DNA of 5,044 bases from a bacterium (GTDB lineage: Bacteria > Blakebacterota > Blakebacteria > Blakebacterales > Blakebacteraceae): NCBI GenBank assembly GCA_025774205.1, contig JALGWK010000229.1, positions 1 through 5,044 of the forward strand. The letters run 5' to 3'. Positions 1 to 5,044 of this stretch are shown here, one piece after another; the stretch's first letter is position 1; the number at the start of each line of letters is the position of its first letter. Both the position numbers and the translations under genes were made by a program. The notes beneath the pieces are model-generated. The model saw nothing but the letters and a program-made list of their open reading frames with translations. It was not told where the DNA came from and did not search any database.

Positions 1-1
1 G

Positions 2-118
2 GAGGTCTACCGGTTCCACGGGCCGGACGGGGTCTTCGCCCGCACGTGCAGTACCGGCGCGATCGTCGTGTGGGTAGTGATCGGTCTGGGCGCCTACCTG
101 CTGCTCTACTTCTTTTAG
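2..118 (+). CDS. C-terminal end of an unidentified integral membrane protein (5' partial)
   Basis: The frame is open from the left edge to a TAG at 116-118, giving the last 38 residues of a protein whose start lies outside the window. The first 17 or so residues are polar (EVYRFHGPDGVFARTCSTG). They are followed by a strongly hydrophobic stretch of about 20 residues (AIVVWVVIGLGAYLLLYFF) that ends exactly at the stop, which looks like a final transmembrane helix. A polar loop leading into a terminal helix is common in multi-helix transporters and antiporter-like subunits, but too little is present to name a family. The gene converges on the minus-strand operon across a 183-bp gap. The clean amphipathic-to-hydrophobic pattern ending at a stop supports this frame over the overlapping plus-strand frame at 46-282, which gives an R/H/P-rich, non-protein-like translation. 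Confidence 0.6.
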   Translation, partial: EVYRFHGPDGVFARTCSTGAIVVWVVIGLGAYLLLYFF

Positions 119-301
119 TGCCCTGTCATGCAGCAACCGTGGCATTCGAGTGGCACCGTATCCCGACCGGATGCGTTGCGCCTCCTCGCCATAGCCACCG
201 CTATGCCTCGTCGCCGCGCCTGCCCGGCCGAGCACAGCGTCACTCTCGGTGCCGACGCTTGCTACCTGACATGACACTCTAGATCCTCCCGGAACCCTCA
301 C
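119..301. other. Intergenic gap between convergent genes, with two weak hairpins
   Basis: No convincing gene is present here. A termination signal serving both strands would be expected because the flanking genes converge. Two inverted repeats are visible. CATAGC (190-195) pairs with GCTATG (200-205) around a 4-base loop. AGCGTC (236-241) pairs with GACGCT (254-259) around a 12-base loop. Neither is followed by a T-run on either strand, so neither qualifies as a standard intrinsic terminator. Rho-dependent termination, or a weak non-canonical hairpin terminator, remains possible. Confidence 0.4.
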
Positions 302-1363
302 TCAGAAATGCACCCGGATACCCAGGTCGATCCGCCTCCGGGTCCGGAAGTAATGCGAGCGGTCGTAGTCATCGCTGTACCCGGTACTCCCCGGTCCGGG
401 ATCGTCGGGACTCCCGGTACGGCTGTAGACCACCAGCGCGTTCCGGCGATCGAACAGATTCCTGATATCGACGTAGAGGCTGCAGGAGATCCTCATCAGG
501 GTGAGATCGCGGTAGAGACGGAGGTCGAGCTGGCTGGTCCAGGGAAGACGATCTGAATTCCGTTCCAGCACGGCCTCCCTCGTCGTGGGTGTGTACGGCC
601 GGCCCGCCTCGAGTCGGTGGATCAGGCCGAGGTTGATCTTCTCCAGCAGATGGCTCCCCAGGAGGGTGGGACCCCACCCCGGGGGTAGCCGGAGATTGAG
701 GGTGGTCGCCAGCTGGTGAGGCTGCTCCCAGGTCAGGGGATGAAGGCGTTTCGGCATGGTTGTGAGGCCGATACCACCATCGTATCCCTCCAGCGGTTCG
801 TCCCGATTCACCTCACTTGTCATGAAGGAGTAACCGAGGGAGCCGCTCCAGAGGCCGCCGAACCTCTTCTGGAGGGTGACGTCGAAGCCCCGAGCGAGCC
901 CGTGATCGTAGTTCAGGAAGACCGAGTACGAGTATGGATTGGATACTCCCTGGAAGAAGGCCGGGATCCGCTCGGTCGCGGTGAGACCGCTCATCTCCCT
1001 GACCCATATCGTGGTAGTGAGCTGAACCCGCTCCGAAAGGAGATGGCGGAATCCAAATTCGTAACAGCGGCTCTGTTCGATCTCCAGGTTCGGATTGCCG
1101 ATCAGGGGATTGGCATCCTCGAGAGTCCCCTGCAGGTAGAGGTGACGGTAGAGCGGATTCCGGCAGTAGAGGCCGTAGTTGGCGAAGACCACGCTCCTCT
1201 GCGAAAGGGGATGGGCGATCCCGATCCGCGGGGAGATCTGACGTCGCTTCCGGCCTTTCTTGACCGGAGCGGTCTCAGGAAGAGTCGGATCGATGACCAG
1301 TTCTCCGTTCCGGTCCATGGGGGATCGGGGGTCGAGCCAGAAAGGAATTCCTTCGCTCTGCAT
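302..1363 (-). CDS. TonB-dependent receptor, C-terminal barrel fragment
   Basis: This is the remainder of the same receptor, shown from its first in-frame Met (353 residues). The homologous frame actually extends back to the repeat at about 1511, so the Met at 1363-1361 is internal to the ancestral gene. It has no signal peptide or plug and could not reach the outer membrane alone. Barrel features typical of TBDTs are ISPRIGIAHPLSQRSVVFANYG (split around residues 43-64), IGNPNLEIEQS (88-98), the YEFGFRH strand (101-107), ARGFDVTLQKRFGG (157-170), PWTSQLDLRLYRDL (274-287) and YVDIRNLFDRRNALVVYS (297-314). The last strand, RRRIDLGIRVHF (342-353), ends in phenylalanine, the usual C-terminal signal of outer-membrane beta-barrels recognised by the BAM complex. 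The upstream fragment stops at TGA (1367-1365) and this ATG follows after one base (TGACATG), which looks like two coupled genes but is a by-product of the frameshift. Confidence 0.8.
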   Translation of the reverse strand: MQSEGIPFWLDPRSPMDRNGELVIDPTLPETAPVKKGRKRRQISPRIGIAHPLSQRSVVFANYGLYCRNPLYRHLYLQGTLEDANPLIGNPNLEIEQSRCYEFGFRHLLSERVQLTTTIWVREMSGLTATERIPAFFQGVSNPYSYSVFLNYDHGLARGFDVTLQKRFGGLWSGSLGYSFMTSEVNRDEPLEGYDGGIGLTTMPKRLHPLTWEQPHQLATTLNLRLPPGWGPTLLGSHLLEKINLGLIHRLEAGRPYTPTTREAVLERNSDRLPWTSQLDLRLYRDLTLMRISCSLYVDIRNLFDRRNALVVYSRTGSPDDPGPGSTGYSDDYDRSHYFRTRRRIDLGIRVHF

Positions 1364-1364
1364 G

Positions 1365-3113
1365 TCATCGTAACGGAATCCGAGGTCGAGGATCAGATCG
1401 GGAGTCTCGATGGTATCCTGCAGGTAGAGACTGAATTCCCTCGGGTTTCGCCGGTACTGCTGAAAGGGTGGTGGGGTGATGAAGGGAAGCTGGATTTCGT
1501 AGAGATCTATCGGGAAGCTGGATTTCGTAGAGATCTATCGTGATGGCATTCAGTGAGAATCCCGCCCGCAAGTCGTGATGAAGCAGCAGAGAGGCGGTGA
1601 TGTCCCCTTTGATCGAACGGGTGATGGTGTGCTCGTCGTTGTAGAAGCGGTCGGACCCGTCCATGAACGATCCCAGGATTCTCATCGGCGCATACCCGTG
1701 GCGTCGAGCGTAATCGTTGTCTGAATCGAAGGGGAATTGCTCCAGGACCACCAGGGTCATCGGCTCGGCCGGGCCCCAGCCGGGATTGCCGTCACTGTCC
1801 CATATCAGGGGCCGGTTCCGGTTGCCCGACGTCAGGCCCTCCTCGTCCACCCACCGCTGAACCCGCATGCTCCGGTCTGAATCGAGGTAAGCGGCGCGGA
1901 TAGTGTAATGGATGTCCGGTGCCCGCTGTCCGGTCCAGATGAAGGTGTACCGGCGTGTATCGTGAGTGATGATGTTCTTCTCGTTCGGCCAGTCGATCAT
2001 GCCTGTGCCGGGGATGATGTCGGTCGCCTCATCAGCGTCGTACCGGAAGGCTCCCAGCACCGCGTTCTGCTCGATCTCACCAGGCAGACCCCAGAACATC
2101 GAATAGCGCCAGGGGTGCGTATAGGGAGCCCGGCGCTGCCGGTTCCGGCTAAATGCAAGCCTCAAACGACTCCCGTCAGATACCTTCCAGGAGAGGTTCG
2201 CCAGGGCGTCCCAGCGCGAATCGAACCCGTATCCCAACCAGCCGGCATGGATGTCGAGCGGATTGATCGGCCGTCCGTCCGGTCCCCGCTGCAGGTAGGG
2301 ATCGTCTTCGTCATAGCGGATGGTATCCCGAAACGAACTGGGATCGGAGGGATCGACCTCGAGATCGAAGGTGATGTCATCCTTCTCCACCAGGTAATCC
2401 CGGCTGGTCCGCGCCGACCCGGCCAGGAAGACGGTCACCCCCGAAAGCAGTGGAATCGGGCCGCCGATATGGCCGTCGGCCACCGTCATGTCACGGGCAT
2501 CATCGCGTCCGGCGCCACTGAATTCACTCGAGGCGGCATCGAAAGATCCACTCCAGACCGGCCCCCCGGACCGGGTGATGAAGTTGACCACGCCGCTCAG
2601 GGCATTCCCGTGGCCGACCGGTGTCCCCCCGGCCAGGATCGTGATCTCCCTGGTCGCGGCGACTGCCGGCAGCAGCAGGGGCGAACCGTGGAGAGGATCG
2701 GTGATCCGCAGACCATCGATCGTGAAGGAGGTCGCCCCGTTCCGTCCCCCCCGGAGGTGGTACTGTTCCAGGCCCCGGTCATAACTGAAGGGAACATCCT
2801 CCTCGAATCCCGCGTGCCGGTAGATCGCGGTCTGGGCCGTGAGGATGTCGCGGTTCGTCAGCAGGGGCAGGCCTCCGTTGTCCGAGCCATCCAGGGTCAC
2901 CAGGGACCAGGCGGTCCGATACCTGAGTGAATCGTCAAGCGATGGAACGGTCCCGAGCGGTCCGATGTCGACTATCGAAGTCTGGGCCTCGAGCGAGCCG
3001 GACGGCGCAAGGATGCAGAACAGAACCGTCATCAGCAGGATACCGGCTGTCCTTCTCCTCCCGGATGGTGTGGCGGCTGTGAGCCTGGCGGCTGAGAGCA
3101 TCGAGCACCTCAT
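1365..3113 (-). CDS. TonB-dependent receptor, N-terminal fragment (signal peptide, plug, first barrel strands)
   Basis: This 582-residue frame is the N-terminal part of the broken receptor. Residues 18-44 form a signal peptide: basic GRRR, a hydrophobic core (ILLMTVLFCILA), and a likely cleavage near SLEA-Q. The plug lies at about 85-185, with YHLRGGRNG (118-126), FTIDGLRITDP (130-140), REITILAGGTPV (155-166) and GNALSGVVNFITRSGG (169-184), the classic end of a TonB plug domain. Alternating barrel strands follow from about 187. Residues 526-534 (IDLYEIQLP) come from the second repeat copy. Residues 535-582 are out of frame and R/P-rich, ending at TGA 1367-1365. The ATG at 3113-3111 overlaps the upstream stop as ATGA, but no clear ribosome site precedes it. 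Met5 (3101-3099) has GAGGTG (3111-3106) four bases upstream and may be the true start, with the signal peptide kept. No TonB box could be picked out with confidence. Confidence 0.85.
   Translation of the reverse strand: MRCSMLSAARLTAATPSGRRRTAGILLMTVLFCILAPSGSLEAQTSIVDIGPLGTVPSLDDSLRYRTAWSLVTLDGSDNGGLPLLTNRDILTAQTAIYRHAGFEEDVPFSYDRGLEQYHLRGGRNGATSFTIDGLRITDPLHGSPLLLPAVAATREITILAGGTPVGHGNALSGVVNFITRSGGPVWSGSFDAASSEFSGAGRDDARDMTVADGHIGGPIPLLSGVTVFLAGSARTSRDYLVEKDDITFDLEVDPSDPSSFRDTIRYDEDDPYLQRGPDGRPINPLDIHAGWLGYGFDSRWDALANLSWKVSDGSRLRLAFSRNRQRRAPYTHPWRYSMFWGLPGEIEQNAVLGAFRYDADEATDIIPGTGMIDWPNEKNIITHDTRRYTFIWTGQRAPDIHYTIRAAYLDSDRSMRVQRWVDEEGLTSGNRNRPLIWDSDGNPGWGPAEPMTLVVLEQFPFDSDNDYARRHGYAPMRILGSFMDGSDRFYNDEHTITRSIKGDITASLLLHHDLRAGFSLNAITIDLYEIQLPDRSLRNPASLHHPTTLSAVPAKPEGIQSLPAGYHRDSRSDPRPRIPLR
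1484..1539. repeat. Perfect 28-bp tandem direct duplication causing the receptor frameshift
   Basis: Two identical, directly abutting 28-base units occupy 1484-1511 and 1512-1539. Each begins GGGAAGCTGG and ends GATCTATC on the plus strand. The match extends one base further at 1540 (G) and then breaks, and base 1483 (A) differs from 1511 (C). The unit is 28 bases (9 codons plus 1), so the extra copy shifts the minus-strand reading frame. Read on the minus strand, each copy encodes IDLYEIQLP, but in different frames: the 1512-1539 copy in the N-terminal frame, the 1484-1511 copy in the C-terminal frame. That is the expected signature of a duplication inserted into an intact gene. Confidence 0.97.
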
Positions 3114-5044
3114 CGGACGATCGCGAACTTGCCGACCTTCTGTCGGCCGTCGTCAGTCTCCACGATGTAGAGGTAGAGGCCGTAGGAGACTTCCATGAAC
3201 TCGTACGACCAGAGGTTCCAGTCGACGGTGCCGATCCGGTTGCTGTTGTAACCGCGACCACCGGGCACTGCGGTCGAGTCGCCATGGTGATCGAGGACCG
3301 CCACCAGTTCGCCGGCCAGGGTGTAGATCCGGATGGTGGACTCGGCCGGAACATTCCGGAACTGGATCTTCCGTTCGTTCTCGCTCCGATCCCACTCGGC
3401 GTATACGTAGTAGGGATTGGGGACCACCTTTATCGCCTCGAGGTCGTTCTCTGTTTCCTGATCTGCCGGGAGGACAGTGGTGACCGTGAACGTCTGCCCG
3501 GCGTGGTACTTGAGGGTCCGCCACGGCCTGACGGTCCAGATATCGCCGATGTCCCAGCGGGTCTGGAAACTGTCACTCTCGAAGAACGCCAGGCGATAGA
3601 TCCAGTCCGATCTGCTGGCGGGCAGGGTGGGATCCTCAACCCAGTAGCTGTCGGCCGAAACGGGATGGAGGGCGGAGAAATCAACCACCTCGCCGCCGCC
3701 GGCGAGATACGGTTCGGTGGTTACGAAGATATGATCCCGGCCGTCCCACTGACCGGCGATGCTGCCCTCATCATGCGGCGGCCCGACTGAGGCGGAATCG
3801 ATGATCACCGGGTAGAGTCGGATGTCGCGATCGATATCCCACAGCTCGAAGGGAACCGCGACCGGTCCGCGGCTGAGGGCGTCGTGGGCGAGATTCGAAT
3901 CACCGGCGCCGGTCGCGAATCCGGTGAACCTCAGTTCCAGGTCGTTCATGAAGCCGGAGAGGTTCGCGCGGTTCGATTCGTCTGCGTCCCGGGCGTAGGT
4001 GGCCTCGGCCAGCTGAACGAGAAAACCGGAACCGTTGCCCACCTCGGTGGTCGGCACAAAGGAATATATCCCACCATTGGCGTTGTTGGGTTGGGATACC
4101 TCCACCCTGAATCCTTCCTCGATGTCGGTCGATCCGTATCCCTGGCCGGGGGAATCGCAGCGCTGGGGGGAAGGTGTCCACCACTGGGAACGGGGTGCTC
4201 TTGAAACATCCACCCCGCCGCGTTCGAAGGAGTCGATGCGATCGAGAACACCATGCTGGTAGCGAATGATCCTCTCATAATGATCATACACATCGACCTG
4301 GTAGGTCTCCCCGGTGAGGGCACTCTCCACTGCCACCCGAACCCCTATTGAAGTCGAACGCTCATCGGCTGCCGGTACCAGCACATGAGACCAGCTCGAC
4401 TCCACTCCATCGCCGATGCCGCCCGGGAGGAACCCGGGAGGCCTGGGACCGGTGATCACCGCGACCATGCCGGGGGAATTGGGATCGGGGTGTATCGGTG
4501 ACTCGAGTGAGGGAAAGATCCACTCACCGTCGATCGTGACTCCCCGGTCGTAGGAGGTGGCCGCGTACCAGTATTCCATGCCGTCCAGGGCGGTCGTGTC
4601 GGTCCAGGTTCGCTGGATCCCGGTGTCATCGCCCAGGTGCCGGTAACTGAGGGGATCGAGACCCCTGATGCCGTCGGCCAGGTCGAACTGTGCCACCGGC
4701 ACCCAGCCGACCCGCTGCCCCTCCGGATCGTGGATGGGATCACCCCAGGTCGCGCCGCGGTTGGAGGAGCGGTACACCCGGTACCCTTCGAAATCGACGT
4801 CATCGCTGGCGGCGTCGAAGAGGCTCTCGATGAACTGACCGTCCCAGCTGAGGGTGATCTCTCCGGATGTGGCGTAGGTGATCGGATACTGATGGATGCG
4901 TTGATCGTACTCGCGGCCATGCGGGCCCGCCCTGAATCCGTTCGCCCTGAGACGGGGAGGTGCTGGCTGGGAGGGGGCCTGGAACCGGTCGTTGAATACG
5001 CTGATGGCGCGGAGGGCCTCGGCCCGCATCTCACCTTCGGTATC
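3110..5044 (-). CDS. Secreted/surface protein with FN3-like region and C-terminal FlgD-Ig-like/T9SS-like sorting domain (5' partial)
   Basis: The frame is open to the right edge (five further codons, D-T-E-G-E, precede the Met at 5029-5027). That Met starts no signal peptide, so the gene very likely begins outside the window. Positions count from this Met (639 residues). Residues 56-165 look like a fibronectin-type-III unit: EITLSWDGQF (57-66), FEGYRVYRSSNRGATWG (80-96) and MEYWYAATSYDRG (151-163). The middle, about 190-520, is beta-rich and not recognised. Residues 530-639 resemble FlgD-Ig-like/type IX sorting domains: AIKVVPNPYYVY (532-543), KIQFRNVPAESTIRIYTLAGELVAVLDH (split about 554-581), then VDWNLWS and SYGLYLYIVE (602-624), ending in GKFAIVR. 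Such domains lie at the C-terminus of secreted proteins in FCB-type bacteria. Export and surface attachment are therefore inferred. No catalytic motif is visible, so a binding or structural role is likelier than an enzyme. The stop overlaps the receptor start (ATGA), implying co-expression and possibly partnership. Confidence 0.8.
   Translation of the reverse strand, partial: DTEGEMRAEALRAISVFNDRFQAPSQPAPPRLRANGFRAGPHGREYDQRIHQYPITYATSGEITLSWDGQFIESLFDAASDDVDFEGYRVYRSSNRGATWGDPIHDPEGQRVGWVPVAQFDLADGIRGLDPLSYRHLGDDTGIQRTWTDTTALDGMEYWYAATSYDRGVTIDGEWIFPSLESPIHPDPNSPGMVAVITGPRPPGFLPGGIGDGVESSWSHVLVPAADERSTSIGVRVAVESALTGETYQVDVYDHYERIIRYQHGVLDRIDSFERGGVDVSRAPRSQWWTPSPQRCDSPGQGYGSTDIEEGFRVEVSQPNNANGGIYSFVPTTEVGNGSGFLVQLAEATYARDADESNRANLSGFMNDLELRFTGFATGAGDSNLAHDALSRGPVAVPFELWDIDRDIRLYPVIIDSASVGPPHDEGSIAGQWDGRDHIFVTTEPYLAGGGEVVDFSALHPVSADSYWVEDPTLPASRSDWIYRLAFFESDSFQTRWDIGDIWTVRPWRTLKYHAGQTFTVTTVLPADQETENDLEAIKVVPNPYYVYAEWDRSENERKIQFRNVPAESTIRIYTLAGELVAVLDHHGDSTAVPGGRGYNSNRIGTVDWNLWSYEFMEVSYGLYLYIVETDDGRQKVGKFAIVR

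Larger units (their letters stand above)
302..3113 (-). pseudogene. TonB-dependent outer-membrane receptor gene, frameshifted by a 28-bp tandem duplication
   Basis: This is the whole span of one receptor gene that is now read in two frames. The upstream frame (3113 to 1512) supplies 534 residues: signal peptide, plug and first barrel strands. The downstream frame (1483 to 302) supplies 393 residues: the rest of the barrel. Dropping either copy of the 28-bp repeat at 1484-1539 makes a continuous 2784-bp gene of 927 residues plus a stop, a normal length for this family. Across the restored join the protein reads SLNAITIDLYEIQLPFITPP, then QQYRRNPREFSLYLQDTIE, then a GFRYDD segment. The 'YLQD...LDLGFRYD' pattern is typical of TBDT barrels and exists only after restoration. 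Such receptors sit in the outer membrane and import scarce ligands using energy from TonB-ExbB-ExbD. The ligand cannot be read from the sequence. As given, the product lacks much of its barrel and should not fold into a working receptor. It may be a true pseudogene, an 'off' phase, or an assembly error. Confidence 0.85.

Noticed and set aside
2-118. Assignment of the left-edge fragment to a specific cation antiporter or symporter family
   Set aside because: Only 38 residues with one helix are visible. The resemblance to transporter C-termini is too general to name a family.
190-259. Inverted repeats in the gap between convergent genes as intrinsic terminators
   Set aside because: The stems are only 6 bp, one loop is 12 bases, and no T-run follows on either strand, so they are noted only as weak hairpins.
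46-282. Plus-strand open frame of 78 codons near the left edge
   Set aside because: It overlaps the 2-118 frame, which has a convincing terminal transmembrane helix. Its own translation is R/H/P-rich and runs through the intergenic gap.
1361-1367. TGACATG arrangement suggesting two genuinely separate, translationally coupled receptor genes
   Set aside because: The coding homology of the downstream frame extends about 120 bases upstream of that ATG to the repeat, and the downstream piece lacks a signal peptide and plug. The arrangement is a chance result of the frameshift.
716-1543. Plus-strand open frame of 275 codons opposite the receptor C-terminal half
   Set aside because: The minus-strand frame here has clear TBDT barrel motifs. 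The plus-strand translation shows no domain features and is a GC-driven antisense shadow.
1908-2930. Plus-strand open frame of 340 codons opposite the receptor N-terminal half
   Set aside because: It lies antisense to the plug and early barrel, is rich in R/P/G/D without domain structure, and has no associated signals.

Overview
The window is a GC-rich piece of a Gram-negative genome. It is dominated by a two-gene minus-strand operon for cell-envelope proteins. One gene encodes a TonB-dependent outer-membrane receptor (TBDT). The other encodes a large secreted or surface protein with a fibronectin-type-III-like region and a C-terminal FlgD-Ig-like/type-IX-sorting-like domain. This pairing, the 'VVPNPYY...IYTLAGELV...GKFAIVR' style of C-terminus, and the GC content suggest a member of the FCB group or a related lineage (for example Latescibacterota, Krumholzibacteriota, Eisenbacteria, Gemmatimonadota or Marinimicrobia-like bacteria). 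That placement is inference from protein style. No rRNA or other marker gene is present.

Layout from left to right: (1) 2-118, plus strand, the last 38 codons of a membrane protein ending in one hydrophobic helix. (2) 119-301, a short non-coding gap between convergent genes, holding only two weak hairpins. (3) 302-3113, minus strand, a TBDT gene broken into two reading frames. (4) 3110-5044, minus strand, the 3' part of the surface-protein gene, which runs off the right edge. Transcription of the operon goes from right to left. The surface-protein stop codon overlaps the receptor start in an ATGA.

The main discovery is the cause of the broken receptor. A perfect 28-bp tandem duplication lies at 1484-1511 and 1512-1539. 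Because 28 is not a multiple of three, the second copy shifts the frame. Both copies encode the same peptide, IDLYEIQLP, each in the frame of its own half. Removing one copy on paper joins the halves into one continuous 927-residue receptor, and the join restores a conserved barrel stretch (...EFSLYLQDTIE...LDLGFRYD...). The sequence as given instead encodes a 582-residue product with the signal peptide, plug and first part of the barrel, plus 48 out-of-frame residues. The rest of the barrel is left as a separate open frame. This may be a recent inactivating mutation, a reversible on/off state, or an assembly error. The sequence alone cannot tell these apart.

No CRISPR array, insertion sequence, tRNA, rRNA or recognisable riboswitch was seen.
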